From Luteimonas suaedae (lineage in GTDB: Bacteria > Pseudomonadota > Gammaproteobacteria > Xanthomonadales > Xanthomonadaceae), in NCBI RefSeq assembly GCF_008312895.1, contig NZ_VSSP01000001.1, positions 434,001 to 498,000 of the forward strand: a stretch of DNA of 64,000 nucleotides, given 5' to 3'. Under the pieces are notes generated by a model. That model saw only the letters and a list, made by a program, of their open reading frames with translations, had not been told where the DNA came from and made no database searches. The position numbers and the translations under genes were made by a program. Shown one piece after another: positions 18,230-27,787 of this stretch (positions are counted from its first letter, which is position 1; every line of letters starts with the position of its first letter).

Positions 18230-18919
18230 TCAGGCGAGCTCCAGCTGGTCGAAGCGTTCGATCCGCGTGTGCCCGTGCGTGGCCTCGCCGGCACGCGGCT
18301 GCGGGTAGTCCTCCAGACGATCGACCAGCACGGTCCGCAAGCCGGCCTCGCGCGCGGCGTCGAGCTCCGCCACCACGTCCGACAGGAACAGCAGCTCGTC
18401 TGGGGGGCGTTTCAGCGCCAACGCGATCCGCGCATAGCTGGTGCCTTCGCGCTTGCCGCCGATCTCGGTATCGAAATAGGCGTCGAACAGCGGCGTCAGG
18501 TCGCCGGCGTCGGAGTGGGCGAAGAACAGCTTCTGCGCGGCGACCGAGCCCGACGAATAGACCGCCAGCCGGTGTCCGGCCCGATGCCAGCCCCGCAGTG
18601 CAGCCGCGGCGTCGGGATAGACGTGGGCCGTATAGTCGCCGTTGCGGTAGCCCTCCGCCCACAGTAGGCCTTGCAGCGCCTTGAGTGCGGTGTGCTTGCG
18701 GTCCTGGTCGATCCAGCCCTGCAGGGCTTCCACGATCACGTCGTCCTGGCAGGCGCCGCCGAGATCGGTGGCCACCTCGTCCAGCCACCGCCGTACCTCG
18801 GGCTCGCCGCCGCGCAGGTGCACGAAGCGCGGCAGTTCGCGGCGGGCGTAGGGAAACAGCACGTCCTTGACGAACGAGATGCTGCTGGTGGTGCCTTCGA
18901 TGTCGGTGAGGATGGTCAT
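18230..18919 (-). CDS. mtnC: Enolase-phosphatase E1 (methionine salvage)
   Basis: HAD-family enzyme that enolises and dephosphorylates 2,3-diketo-5-methylthiopentyl-1-phosphate. The first residues [21 protein letters not shown] are the family's nucleophile motif (DIEGT in place of DxDGT). SSGSVAAQK and [13 protein letters not shown] are motifs II and III. At 229 residues it is full length. It is the last of three salvage genes in the transcription direction mtnB-mtnD-mtnC and continues into the ABM and C13 genes without a gap. Confidence 0.95.
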   Translation of the reverse strand: MTILTDIEGTTSSISFVKDVLFPYARRELPRFVHLRGGEPEVRRWLDEVATDLGGACQDDVIVEALQGWIDQDRKHTALKALQGLLWAEGYRNGDYTAHVYPDAAAALRGWHRAGHRLAVYSSGSVAAQKLFFAHSDAGDLTPLFDAYFDTEIGGKREGTSYARIALALKRPPDELLFLSDVVAELDAAREAGLRTVLVDRLEDYPQPRAGEATHGHTRIERFDQLELA

Positions 18920-18924
18920 GGGGA

Positions 18925-19092
18925 GTGATTCGTGATTCGTGATTGGTGATTCGCAAAAGCGAAAGCCAGGGCCGTCATCCCAGCGCAAGCTGGGATCCAT
19001 TTCGACTTATTGCACGGCGAGAATTGGTTCCAGCCTACGCTGGAACGACGGTGTTCTTGCTTTTGCGAATCACCAATCACGAATCACCAATC
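18925..19092. repeat. Inverted repeat, GTGATTSGT family (between mtnC and mtnD)
   Basis: The left arm is a run of about four 9-base units (GTGATTCGT, GTGATTGGT) ending TTCGCAAAAGC; the right arm (19060-19092) is its complement. About 98 bases lie between, and these hold a complete repeat of another family (18974-19051). Other copies: 20527-20648, 29163-29285 and a single arm at 48989-49015. Confidence 0.9.
18974..19051. repeat. Nested inverted repeat, GTCATCCC family
   Basis: GTCATCCCAGCGCAAGCTGG on the left and CCAGCCTACGCTGGAACGAC on the right form two local hairpins that also pair imperfectly with each other. The element lies wholly inside the GTGATTSGT element. A second copy of the family is at 45434-45515. 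Confidence 0.8.
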
Positions 19093-19099
19093 CCGGCCA

Positions 19100-19642
19100 T
19101 CACTCATACCGCGGGAAACGCCGGGCGATGTCGGAGCCGGTGAAGTGCCCGATCCAGCCGTCCGGTTGCTGGAAGAAACGGATCGCCACGAAATTCGGTT
19201 CCGGGCCCATGTCGAACCAGTGGGTGGTGCCGTCGGGCACTGCGATCAGGTCGTTCTTGACGCACTCGATCTCGTAGACCTTGCCGTCGACGTGCAGGGT
19301 GAACAGGCCCGAGCCGGCGACGAAGAAGCGCACCTCGTCCTCCTTGTGGAAGTGTTCCTCGAGGAACTTGCCGCGGAGTTCCTCCTTCTTCGGGTTGTCC
19401 GGCGCGATGCTGATCACGTCGACGCTGGTGAATCCGCGCTCGGCGACCAGGCGGTCGATATCGGCGCGATAGGCGGCGATCACCTCGTCCTGGCTGGCGC
19501 CGGCGGTGATCGGTTGCGTCGCCTGCCAGCGCTCGAAGGTGACGCCGATCTTCCGCAGCTCGCGCGCGATCTCGTCGCCGTCGTGGCTGACCAGTTCGGG
19601 GGTCTGCGGGGCGTCTTCGGCGAAGATGCGCAGTCGGCTCAT
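19100..19642 (-). CDS. mtnD: Acireductone dioxygenase
   Basis: Cupin-fold metalloenzyme that splits acireductone to formate and the keto acid precursor of methionine when it carries iron; with nickel the family gives an off-pathway product and carbon monoxide. Metal ligands are visible as [13 protein letters not shown] (H-x-H-x4-E) near 95-108 and the distant His in GTTHWFDMG near 140. Length 180 is normal. Both flanking gaps carry intergenic repeats, so it may be joined to mtnC and mtnB by a longer transcript only. Confidence 0.96.
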   Translation of the reverse strand: MSRLRIFAEDAPQTPELVSHDGDEIARELRKIGVTFERWQATQPITAGASQDEVIAAYRADIDRLVAERGFTSVDVISIAPDNPKKEELRGKFLEEHFHKEDEVRFFVAGSGLFTLHVDGKVYEIECVKNDLIAVPDGTTHWFDMGPEPNFVAIRFFQQPDGWIGHFTGSDIARRFPRYE

Positions 19643-19863
19643 GGCGGTGTCTCCTGGCGTCGAGGCAACAAGGGCGAAAATGGGGCCGGCGGCGCCGAAA
19701 CGCAAGCCGTCCTGCCTCCCCATGGTGGGAGCGACGGATGTCGCGACGAGGGTCCTACAGGTGGCCGTGTCGTCAGCCGCATCGATGCTTGCAAGGATGC
19801 GGATATCGCAACTTCCTGGCGGCGGCAAGCCGCTGTCACTCCACAAGGAGTCAGGGCTTGCGC

Positions 19864-20502
19864 CTAGTGCCCGGTCAGCCTGCGCAACGCCAGCTCGCAG
19901 CCGAGCAGGAACTCGAACGCTTCCAGGTGCCGGCGCGCCTCGGCCGTATCGCGGCCCCAGGCATACAGGCCGTGGCCGTCGATCAGGTAGCCCCACAGCG
20001 TCTGCCGGTCGAGCAGGGCGTCGACCTGTGCCGCCAGCGTCGCCATGTCCTGGCTGTTGGGCAGTACCGGCACGTCGATCGCCGCTTCGTGGCTGGTGTT
20101 GCCGGCGAAGGCCTTGAGCAGCTCGTAGCCTTCCAGGCGCACGTGGCCGGCGCCGGCGTACAGGCGCGAGGCGACCGTCTGGTTGTGCGAATGGGTATGC
20201 AGGATGCAGCCGATGTCGTCGAAACGCCGGTACAGCTGCGTATGCAGCAGGGTCTCGGCGGACGGCCGGTGCTCGCTGCCGACGGCCGCGCCATCGAGGT
20301 CGACCACCATGATGTCGCTCTCGCGCAGCCGGCCCTTGTCACGGCCGGACACGGTGATGGCGGCATGGCGCGCGTCCAGCCGGTGCGAGAAGTTGCTGCT
20401 GGTGGCCGGCGTCCAGCCGCGCGCCGACAGCTCGCGCACGTTGACGATCAGCTCGCCGGCCAGCTCGCACAGACGGTGATGGTCGTAGGGCGAGGGGTTC
20501 AT
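19864..20502 (-). CDS. mtnB: Methylthioribulose-1-phosphate dehydratase
   Basis: Class II aldolase-fold zinc enzyme of methionine salvage. Visible motifs are [12 protein letters not shown], the acid in [14 protein letters not shown], the zinc histidines in [10 protein letters not shown], and [14 protein letters not shown] near the C-terminus. The 212-residue length is usual. The 221-base gap to mtnD carries a half repeat (GTGGGAGCGACGGATGTCGC near 19723-19742) and no gene. mtnA and mtnK are not in the window. Confidence 0.94.
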   Translation of the reverse strand: MNPSPYDHHRLCELAGELIVNVRELSARGWTPATSSNFSHRLDARHAAITVSGRDKGRLRESDIMVVDLDGAAVGSEHRPSAETLLHTQLYRRFDDIGCILHTHSHNQTVASRLYAGAGHVRLEGYELLKAFAGNTSHEAAIDVPVLPNSQDMATLAAQVDALLDRQTLWGYLIDGHGLYAWGRDTAEARRHLEAFEFLLGCELALRRLTGH

Positions 20503-20526
20503 GGGGGGAAGTCTAGCCTGAAAGCC

Positions 20527-20648
20527 GTGATTGGTGATTCGTGATTGGTGATTGGCAAACGCGTAGGGCAAGGGCTCGTCATCCCTGGGACGGCGGTTCT
20601 ATAGCTCTTACCGCTCTTGCGAATCACCAATCACGAATCCCGAATCAC
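20527..20648. repeat. Inverted repeat, GTGATTSGT family
   Basis: Left arm 20527-20556 and complementary right arm 20619-20648 enclose about 62 unrelated bases. It fills the gap between mtnB and the sodium transporter gene. Confidence 0.85.
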
Positions 20649-20653
20649 GGCTC

Positions 20654-22012
20654 TCAAACCACCGCCCGCACCAGGACGATCAACACCAGCAGCGGCGCCA
20701 CCACGCGCATCAGCCAGCGCCAGACGAGGAACAGGCTCTCCGGCATGTCCGACAGCTGCTCGCGCAGGATGGTGCGGTTGAGCGCCCAGCCGGCGAACAG
20801 CGCGATCAGCAGGCCGCCCAGCGGTAGCATCAGGTCGTTGGCGATGAATTCGATGAAGGTCATGATGTCGCGGCCGAGGATCCGCACCCCGGACAACCGG
20901 TTCAGCGACAGCACCGACAGCAGGCCCAGCACCCACGACAGCCCGGCAATCATGATGGCAGCGCGCTTTCGGTGTTTGACCCCGAATCGCTCCACCAGGA
21001 ACGCCGTCGCCGGCTCCAGCAGCGAGATCGACGAGGTCCAGGCCGCCACCGCCAGCAGGCCGAAGAACAGCAGGCCGTAGACGATCCCGAACGGCATCGC
21101 CTCGAAGGCCAGCGGCAGCGAGGTGAAGATCAGGCCCGGACCGCCGCCGGCCGGGTCGATCCCGAACGACAGCACCACCGGAAAGATCGCCAGGCCCGCC
21201 AGCAGCGCCACGCAGGTATCGGTCAGCGCCACGGCGATGCCGACGCGCGGGATCGAGACGCCCTTGAGCGGCAGGTAGGCGCCGTAGGTCATCATCGTGC
21301 ACATGCCCAGGCTCAGGGTGAAGAACGCCTGGCCCATCGCCCGCAGGAAGGTGCCGCCGTCGATCACCGACCAGTCGGGGCGGAACAGGAATACCGCGGC
21401 CTGTCCCATGTAACCGGTGGTCATGCCGTAGATCACCAGCAGCAGCAGCAGCACGAACAGCGCCGGCATCAGGAAGCGCACCGCGCGCTCCAGGCCTTTC
21501 TCCACGCCCAGCGCGACCACCATCACCGTCAGCAGCATGAAGGCGGCGTGCCAGAACGTCAGTTCCAGCGGATTGCCGAGCAGCGAGGCGAACGTCGCGC
21601 CGGGATCGCTGATCGGCGCGCCGCCGAACATCTGCTTCACGTAGAGGAAGGTGTAGTGCAGGGTCCAGCCCGCGACCACGCTGTAGAAGCTCAGGATCAG
21701 GATGCCGGCGACGATGCCGATCCAGCCGATGCCGACCCAGCCGCGGCTGACGCCGCTCTCGCGTACCAGGCCGCGCAGGGTGTTGACCGGGCTCACCCGG
21801 CCGTGGCGGCCGATCAGGATCTCGGCCATCAGGATCGGCAGGCCGACCAGCAGGATGCAGCCCAGGTAGATCAGCACGAAGGCGCCGCCGCCGTTGTCCG
21901 AGGTCATGTAGGGAAAACGCCAGATGTTGCCCAGGCCGACCGCGGAACCGGTGGCGGCGAGGATGAACATCAGGCGCGAGGACCACATGCCGTGGATCGA
22001 GGTCTTGTCCAT
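20654..22012 (-). CDS. Sodium-dependent transporter, NSS/SNF family
   Basis: A 452-residue inner-membrane protein with about 11-12 predicted helices. The family signature GSAVGLGNIWRFPYM lies in helix 1 near residues 22-36, where sodium and substrate bind, and MAEILIGRHGR follows helix 2. Bacterial NSS members take up amino acids with sodium; the substrate is not readable. It is the third gene of an operon-like set after an AGCS symporter and an NhaC antiporter, with a gap of only 36 bases to the latter. Confidence 0.92.
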   Translation of the reverse strand: MDKTSIHGMWSSRLMFILAATGSAVGLGNIWRFPYMTSDNGGGAFVLIYLGCILLVGLPILMAEILIGRHGRVSPVNTLRGLVRESGVSRGWVGIGWIGIVAGILILSFYSVVAGWTLHYTFLYVKQMFGGAPISDPGATFASLLGNPLELTFWHAAFMLLTVMVVALGVEKGLERAVRFLMPALFVLLLLLVIYGMTTGYMGQAAVFLFRPDWSVIDGGTFLRAMGQAFFTLSLGMCTMMTYGAYLPLKGVSIPRVGIAVALTDTCVALLAGLAIFPVVLSFGIDPAGGGPGLIFTSLPLAFEAMPFGIVYGLLFFGLLAVAAWTSSISLLEPATAFLVERFGVKHRKRAAIMIAGLSWVLGLLSVLSLNRLSGVRILGRDIMTFIEFIANDLMLPLGGLLIALFAGWALNRTILREQLSDMPESLFLVWRWLMRVVAPLLVLIVLVRAVV

Positions 22013-22048
22013 ATCGGAGTCCGAAGAGTGCGTGGATCGGGAGTTCGG

Positions 22049-23563
22049 TCAGTCGCGCGCGTGGGCGGGCGAGGCGGCGGTCGCGGAGATCGCGGCGGCG
22101 GCCTCCGCGTCCGATTGCGGTGGCAGCCGCAGGATCTTGAAGCCGGCGTAGGCCAGCACCGTCGCCACCAGCGGGCTGGCGAGGTTGAAGAACGCGTAGG
22201 GCAGGTAGTCGAGCGTGGCCACGCCCAGGGTCGCCGCCATGTAGGCGCCGCAGGTGTTCCAGGGCACCAGCGGCGAGGTGATGGTGCCGGCGTCCTCGAG
22301 CGCGCGCGAGAGGTTCACCGGCGCCAGCCCGCGGCGACGGTACTCGGGCTGGAACAGCCGGCCGGTCAGCACGATCGCCATGTACTGGTCGGCGGCAACG
22401 GCATTGGCGCCGATCGCGGTGCCGAGGGTGGCGGCGATCAGCGAGCCGGTCGACTTCGCCGCCTTGAGCACGCTGCGGATCATCCGCTCCAGCAGCCCGG
22501 TCTTCTCCATCACCGCACCGAAACCCATCGCGCAGACGATCAGCCAGACCGTGTTGAGCATGCTGATCATGCCGCCGCGGCTGAGCAGCTCGTCGATCGC
22601 GGCATTGCCGGTCTCGGCCTGGTAGCCGTTGAACAGGGCGGTCCAGGCGCCGGACAGCAGCGTCATCGGCCGCGACAGGTCGGAGCGGTCGGCCAGCGCC
22701 AGCACCGCCTCCGGCTGGAAGACCACCGCGAACACGGCGCCGAGCAGGGCGCCGATCAGGATCGTCGGATAGGCGGGAAAGCGGAGCACCGCCAGGGCGA
22801 ACACCACCGCCATCGGAATCAGCAGGTACCAGCCGAGATCGAACTGCGCGCCGAGCATCGCGGGCAGGTCGCCGAAGGCCTCGACGCCGTCGCCGCGACC
22901 GCCGCCGCCCAGGCCGATCAGGGCGAACAGCACCAGCGCGATGGCGATGCTCGGCCCGGTGGTCCAGATCATGTGGCGGATGTGCGCGAACAGCTCGCTG
23001 CCGGCCGCGGCTGGGGCGATGTTGGTGGTGTCCGACAGCGGCGACATCTTGTCGCCGAAATAGGCGCCGGAGATGATCGCGCCCGCGGTGATCGGCAGTG
23101 ACATGTCCAGGCCCTGGGCCACGCCGATCAGCGCCACGCCGAGGGTGCCGGCCACCGTCCACGAGCTGCCGATGGCGATCGCGACGATCGCGCAGATCAG
23201 GCAGGCGGCGGGGTAGAAATACGCCGGGTGCAGCAGCTGCATGCCGTAGACGATCAGGGTCGGCACGGTGCCGCTGAGGATCCAGGTGCCGATCAACGCG
23301 CCGACCGCCAGCAGGATGAAGATCGGCACCACCGCCAGCGCCACGCCCTGCACCAGGCTGTCCTGGATCTCCTGCCAGCGCATGCCGTTGCGCAGCCCGA
23401 CCAGGGCGGCGATGCCGGCCGCCAGCAGCAGCGCGATCTGGTTGGCGCCGTAGGAGGCGTCGTCGGCGTACAGGTACACCGCGGTGGCCAGCATCGCCAT
23501 CAGGAACAGCAATGGCGTGAGCGCCTGCAGCAGGGAGGGTTCGCGCGAAGCGGGCCGGTTCAT
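22049..23563 (-). CDS. NhaC-family sodium/proton antiporter
   Basis: A 504-residue membrane protein with about 12 helices. GSSWTVAGTLGVALIG, GAYFGDKMSPLSDTTNIAPA and the mirrored ANAVAADQYMAIVL and PLVPWNTCGAYMAATLG segments are characteristic of NhaC. It would expel sodium in exchange for protons. Located 13 bases after the AGCS symporter and 36 bases before the NSS transporter, it could remove the sodium that these two bring in. A role as malate/lactate antiporter, known for close relatives, cannot be excluded. Confidence 0.9.
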   Translation of the reverse strand: MNRPASREPSLLQALTPLLFLMAMLATAVYLYADDASYGANQIALLLAAGIAALVGLRNGMRWQEIQDSLVQGVALAVVPIFILLAVGALIGTWILSGTVPTLIVYGMQLLHPAYFYPAACLICAIVAIAIGSSWTVAGTLGVALIGVAQGLDMSLPITAGAIISGAYFGDKMSPLSDTTNIAPAAAGSELFAHIRHMIWTTGPSIAIALVLFALIGLGGGGRGDGVEAFGDLPAMLGAQFDLGWYLLIPMAVVFALAVLRFPAYPTILIGALLGAVFAVVFQPEAVLALADRSDLSRPMTLLSGAWTALFNGYQAETGNAAIDELLSRGGMISMLNTVWLIVCAMGFGAVMEKTGLLERMIRSVLKAAKSTGSLIAATLGTAIGANAVAADQYMAIVLTGRLFQPEYRRRGLAPVNLSRALEDAGTITSPLVPWNTCGAYMAATLGVATLDYLPYAFFNLASPLVATVLAYAGFKILRLPPQSDAEAAAAISATAASPAHARD

Positions 23564-23576
23564 GCGTCGATCGTTC

Positions 23577-25130
23577 TCAGGAGGGCTGCGGCTGGCGGCG
23601 GTAGTTGCGGATCTCGCCGCCGCGCACCCGTGCCAGGTAATGCTCGACCTCGCGCCGCACCACCGGTGCCAGCAGGTACACGCCGATCAGGTTCGGCACC
23701 GACATCACCAGGATCATGGCATCGGAGAAGTCCATCACCACGCCGAGATTGCTGGAGGCGCCGATCACCACGAACGTGCAGAACAGCAGCTTGTAGGCCA
23801 ACGCCACCGGCCGCGACTCGCCGAGCAGGTAGCAGGCCGCCTTCTCGCCGTAGTACGACCATGCCAGCATGGTCGAGAACGCGAACAGCAGCACCGAGAC
23901 GGTCAGCAGGTACGGGAACCACGACAGCACCGAGGCATAGGCCATCGAGGTCAGCTGCACGCCGTCGCCGACGCCCTCGACCTGGTACATACCGGTGATC
24001 ACGATCACCAGCGCGGTCATGGTGCAGATCACCACGGTGTCGATGAACGGCTCCCACAGCGCCACCAGGCCTTCCGAGGCCGGCTCGTTGGTGCGCGAGG
24101 CGGAGTGGGCGATGGCCGCCGAGCCGACGCCGGCCTCGTTGGAGAACGCGGCACGACGGAACCCCTGGATCAGCACGCCGATGAAACCGCCGTAGCCGGC
24201 CTCGGGCGTGAATGCGCCCTCGAAGATGGCGCGGAACGCCGGGCCGACGTTGCCGATGTCGGCGATGATGATGTACAGCCCGCAGGCGAAGTACAGCACC
24301 GCCATCACCGGCACCAGCTTGCCGGTCACGCGCGCGATCGACTTCAGCCCGCCGATGATCACCCCTGCCACCAGCACCGCCATCACCAGGCCGAACAGCC
24401 AGCCCTTGCCGGCCAGCCAGCTGTCGGCGCCGCCGCTGACCTGCAGCATCTGCTGGAAGCTCTGGTTGGACTGGAACATGTTGCCGGCGCCGAGCGAGCC
24501 GCCGATGCAGCAGATCGCGAACACCACCGCCAGCACCTTGCCGAACCCGGCCAGCGACGGGTGCTGCTCGGCGATGCCGCGGCTGAGGTAGTACATCGGG
24601 CCGCCGGACACGGTGCCGTCGGCGTTGATGCGCCGGTACTTCACGCCCAGCGTGCACTCGGCGAACTTGGAACTCATGCCGAGCAGGCCGGCAACGATCA
24701 TCCAGAAGGTCGCGCCGGGCCCGCCGATGCTGATGGCGATGGCGACGCCGGCAATGTTGCCCAGGCCGACGGTGCCCGACAGCGCCGTGGCCAGCGCCTG
24801 GAAATGGGTGACCTCGCCCGGGTCGTCCTTGCGCGAGAAGTCGCCGCGGATCAGGCGATAACCTTGGGCGAACCCGCGCACGTTGATGAAGCGGAAGTAC
24901 AGCGTGAACGCGGATGCCGCGATCAACAGCCACAGCACCACGAACGGCAGGCTGGCGCCGAAGCCGATCGGGATCGGATAGAACACCAGCCACGACACCG
25001 CGTCGGCGACCGGGGCGAAAGCGTTGTTGATGGCCTCGTCCAGGCCGGTTCCCGCCGGCGGGGCCGCGTGCACGGCGGCGGTGGACGACAGCGCGCAGAG
25101 GCCGGCGAGCGCACGGCCGGCTGCCCTCAT
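23577..25130 (-). CDS. Sodium:alanine symporter, AGCS family
   Basis: A 517-residue protein with an N-terminal signal-like segment, about 11 helices and the AGCS signature [19 protein letters not shown] near residues 110-128, followed by [21 protein letters not shown]. It imports alanine or glycine with sodium. ATG 25130 was chosen because GAGGGA precedes it; longer frames have no such support. It is the first gene of the three-transporter set. Confidence 0.93.
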   Translation of the reverse strand: MRAAGRALAGLCALSSTAAVHAAPPAGTGLDEAINNAFAPVADAVSWLVFYPIPIGFGASLPFVVLWLLIAASAFTLYFRFINVRGFAQGYRLIRGDFSRKDDPGEVTHFQALATALSGTVGLGNIAGVAIAISIGGPGATFWMIVAGLLGMSSKFAECTLGVKYRRINADGTVSGGPMYYLSRGIAEQHPSLAGFGKVLAVVFAICCIGGSLGAGNMFQSNQSFQQMLQVSGGADSWLAGKGWLFGLVMAVLVAGVIIGGLKSIARVTGKLVPVMAVLYFACGLYIIIADIGNVGPAFRAIFEGAFTPEAGYGGFIGVLIQGFRRAAFSNEAGVGSAAIAHSASRTNEPASEGLVALWEPFIDTVVICTMTALVIVITGMYQVEGVGDGVQLTSMAYASVLSWFPYLLTVSVLLFAFSTMLAWSYYGEKAACYLLGESRPVALAYKLLFCTFVVIGASSNLGVVMDFSDAMILVMSVPNLIGVYLLAPVVRREVEHYLARVRGGEIRNYRRQPQPS

Positions 25131-25356
25131 GCGGATCCCTCGCGTGGCGCGGGACACGGGGTCCGGATATCCGGACGACGGGCGTGCTCGGAAATGCTGA
25201 TGCGCAAGTTGATTCGGTCCCCTGGCCTGGCGTGGCCGCTCGATGCGGCTGCCGTACCTTGCCAAAGCACGCAGGCGATCACAAGCGGCGATCGCGGCCG
25301 GGCACCGGCGCACGCTAGACTGCGGCCCTTCCCGAGTCTGATTGCGGCAGCGCAGC

Positions 25357-25938
25357 ATGAGTCCGGTTCCCGATTCGCCCTCCGCCCTGGTGGCGGCTTT
25401 CGACGCCTATGCCGCGCGCTGGCCGCAGGAGGCGGACTGTGTGGCCCTGTTCATCGCCCTGGCCGGCGACGCACGGCAGGACCCGTTCACGCGCGGGCGG
25501 CTGGGCGGCCACTTCACCGCCTCGGCGCTGCTGCTCAGCGGCGACGGCCGCCGCACGCTGCTGACCCACCACCGCAAGCTCGGGCTCTGGCTGCAGCCGG
25601 GTGGCCATGCCGACGGTGACCGCGACCTGGCCCGGGTAGCGTTGCGCGAGGCGGAGGAGGAGACCGGCCTGTCGGGACTGACGCTCGAGCCGGGCATCTT
25701 CGATCTCGATCGCCACTGGATTCCCGAGCACAAGGGCGTGCCGGCGCACTGGCACTACGACGTGCGCTATGTGATCCGCGCCGGTGACGACGAAGCCTTC
25801 GTGGTCAGTGAGGAATCGCATGCACTGGCCTGGCGCGACCTCGCGACCCTGGTGGACGACTCCGCCATCGATGCGTCGCTGCGGCGGATGGCGCGCAAGT
25901 GGCTGACGCGAGCGGAGGCCGCCGCCGCGCCCCCGTAG
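25357..25938 (+). CDS. NUDIX hydrolase
   Basis: A 193-residue protein with a single NUDIX fold; the box reads GGHADGD, a seven-residue spacer and REAEEETGL. The metal-binding part REAEEE is intact, but the first conserved Glu of the box is Arg. The wider family of this type ([14 protein letters not shown]) acts on nucleoside-diphosphate derivatives of unknown identity. ATG 25357 is the first plausible start. A 147-base repeat begins within its last codons. Confidence 0.88.
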   Translation: MSPVPDSPSALVAAFDAYAARWPQEADCVALFIALAGDARQDPFTRGRLGGHFTASALLLSGDGRRTLLTHHRKLGLWLQPGGHADGDRDLARVALREAEEETGLSGLTLEPGIFDLDRHWIPEHKGVPAHWHYDVRYVIRAGDDEAFVVSEESHALAWRDLATLVDDSAIDASLRRMARKWLTRAEAAAAPP

Positions 25939-26078
25939 GAGCGCGCCATGCGCGCGATATCGCGGGTGCCGGCGGGATCTCGCGAATGCTGCGATTCCGG
26001 ACCGGCAGGCGCGCCGGTCACCGGACGTCACGGGCGGCGAGATGCCCGCGGCATCGCGCGCATGGCGCGCTCCTACGA
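25932..26078. repeat. Dispersed inverted-repeat element, second full copy
   Basis: Same element as at 8997-9142: arms CCGTAGGAGCGCGCCATGCG and CGCATGGCGCGCTCCTACGA with a similar interior. The left arm overlaps the last seven bases of the NUDIX gene, including its stop codon. Confidence 0.85.
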
Positions 26079-26090
26079 AAGGGCCGGCCG

Positions 26091-26888
26091 CTACGGAGAA
26101 TGGCGGATGCCGAGCAGGGTGCCTTCGGCGTGCAGGCGTTGCATCATCGCGGCGCCCTCGGCGAGGAAGGGTTCGGCATCGGCTGCGCCGGCCTCGACGG
26201 CCAGTTGCCGCAGGCAATCGCCGCCGCTGCGCGCGTCGTTGCTGCCGAGGATCTCCAGCAGCCGGTAGACCAGCGGCGAGAGCTCCGAAAAGCGCACGGT
26301 GCCGTCGGCGTCGCGGCGCACCAGCATCAGGGTCGGCGCCGACGGCGGTTGCAGTGGCTGGAAATGCGGCCCGATCCGGTGGACCGGCCAGCGATAGGCG
26401 AGCGCCCAGGCCAGTGGCGAGACCACCGGTACGCCGTCAAGCAGGACCTGGCGCGAACCGGCGATGTCATCGGCGGCGTCGACCGGATCGTGCGGCGGCG
26501 GTGCGGCGTCGGCGATCTGCAGCGCCAGTTCCACCCACTCGTAGTGCGCCAGTTCGGGCAGCCAGGGCGCATCGTCCACGGCATCGCCGGCGCGGTCTTC
26601 GAGAAAGCGGACGAACTCGCGCCCGATCTCGGTGAACAGCGGCGTACGGCTGCGGTGGCGGGCGAAGAATTCCCGCACCAGCGCGCGCCAGCCGTCCTCG
26701 CCCAGGGTGCGCCGGATCACCGGGAAGTTGCCGGACAGCAGGCTGCGGATGTTGTCCTGGAACAGATTGCGGTAGACCGTCAGGCGGCGGTCCTCGATGC
26801 CCGGTGGCGGGGGATTGCGTTCCGGGTCGCGCAGGTGCCGTGCCAGTGCGAACTGCTGCGCACGCAGCATGTCGGACGGATCAGGCAT
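26091..26888 (-). CDS. bufC: Bufferin partner protein, DUF2063
   Basis: A 265-residue protein of the DUF2063 (HvfC/BufC-like) family, which partners DUF692 enzymes and is thought to present the precursor peptide to them. The N-terminal helical part is conserved-like: [31 protein letters not shown], then [22 protein letters not shown]. It overlaps the end of bufB by 8 bases if ATG 26888 is used; ATGs at 26906 and 26921 are possible. It is the last gene before a repeat element. Confidence 0.88.
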   Translation of the reverse strand: MPDPSDMLRAQQFALARHLRDPERNPPPPGIEDRRLTVYRNLFQDNIRSLLSGNFPVIRRTLGEDGWRALVREFFARHRSRTPLFTEIGREFVRFLEDRAGDAVDDAPWLPELAHYEWVELALQIADAAPPPHDPVDAADDIAGSRQVLLDGVPVVSPLAWALAYRWPVHRIGPHFQPLQPPSAPTLMLVRRDADGTVRFSELSPLVYRLLEILGSNDARSGGDCLRQLAVEAGAADAEPFLAEGAAMMQRLHAEGTLLGIRHSP

Positions 26889-27741
26889 GCCCGGCAGCGC
26901 GTCCATGCCCGTGCCCGTCACGCTGCAGCTCGCGGATGCGCCGTACCTCCGCCAGCAGCTCGGCGAACGGCGGGAAGTTGAAGTCGCGCTCGAGCAGGGT
27001 CGGGCGCAGGCCGTGCAACCGGTAGGCCTGGCGCAGCAGCTCCCAGACTTCGGGGATGATCGCCGCGCCGTGGGTATCGATCTTCAGGTTGTCGGCCTCG
27101 TCGTAATGACCGGCGATGTGATAGCTGGCGATACGCCCGGCCGGCATCCGCGCCAGGAAGTCGGCGGCGTCGTAGCCGTGGTTGATCGCATTGACGTGGA
27201 CGTTGTTGACGTCCAGCAGCAGGTCGCAGTCGGCCTGCTCGAGCACGGCGAGGATGAAGTCGGCCTCCGCCATCGCCTGGTAGGGCGCGGCGTAGTAGGA
27301 CACGTTCTCGATCGCGATGCGCCGGCCGAGCGCGTCCTGCACGCGGCGGATGCGCGCCGCGGCGTTCCTCACCGAGGCCTCGGTGAACGGCACCGGCATC
27401 AGGTCGTAGAGCTGGCCGTCGTCGGCGCAGCAGCTCAGGTGTTCGCTGTACAGCGTCACCCGGTGGCGATCGAGGAACTCGCGCAGGCGCCGCAGGAAGG
27501 TCTCGTCCAGCGGCTCGACGCCGCCGAGCGACAGCGACAGGCCGTGGCAGGTCAGCGGGTACCGGGCCGCCAGGGCCTCGAACGCGGCGCCCAGGCGTCC
27601 GCCGACGCCGATCCAGTTCTCCGGCGCGCACTCGAGAAAATCGAAGTCGTCGCGCGAGGCGGCCTGCAGCGACGGCAGCAGGCCGCGTCGCAGTCCGAGT
27701 CCGGCGCTGGCGGGAGCGAGCGGTGCGGCCACCGGAGTCAA
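26881..27741 (-). CDS. bufB: MNIO-type peptide-modifying oxidase, DUF692
   Basis: A 286-residue TIM-barrel enzyme of the multinuclear non-haem iron oxidase (DUF692) family, which modifies cysteines of RiPP precursors. Iron-ligand motifs are visible: [61 protein letters not shown] and [10 protein letters not shown]. There is no ATG before the conserved GLGLRRGLL. The start is most likely TTG 27741, which has GAGG at 6-base spacing; GTG 27732 is the alternative. That ribosome-binding site lies inside a strong hairpin. bufA is 46 bases upstream and bufC overlaps its end. Confidence 0.92.
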   Translation of the reverse strand: MTPVAAPLAPASAGLGLRRGLLPSLQAASRDDFDFLECAPENWIGVGGRLGAAFEALAARYPLTCHGLSLSLGGVEPLDETFLRRLREFLDRHRVTLYSEHLSCCADDGQLYDLMPVPFTEASVRNAAARIRRVQDALGRRIAIENVSYYAAPYQAMAEADFILAVLEQADCDLLLDVNNVHVNAINHGYDAADFLARMPAGRIASYHIAGHYDEADNLKIDTHGAAIIPEVWELLRQAYRLHGLRPTLLERDFNFPPFAELLAEVRRIRELQRDGHGHGRAAGHA

Positions 27742-27746
27742 CCCAT

Positions 27747-27780
27747 GCCTCGCGTGCCCGGGCTTGCGGGCACGCGAGGC
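27747..27780 (-). promoter_or_regulatory. Hairpin enclosing the bufB ribosome-binding site
   Basis: A perfect 13-bp stem (GCCTCGCGTGCCC, 27747-27759, with its complement, 27768-27780) with an 8-base loop. In the mRNA it begins 7 bases after the bufA stop codon, and its 3' arm contains the GAGG that serves the TTG start of bufB. There is no T-tract, so it looks like a translational or RNA-stability element rather than a terminator. Confidence 0.75.
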
Positions 27781-27787
27781 GGATGCT

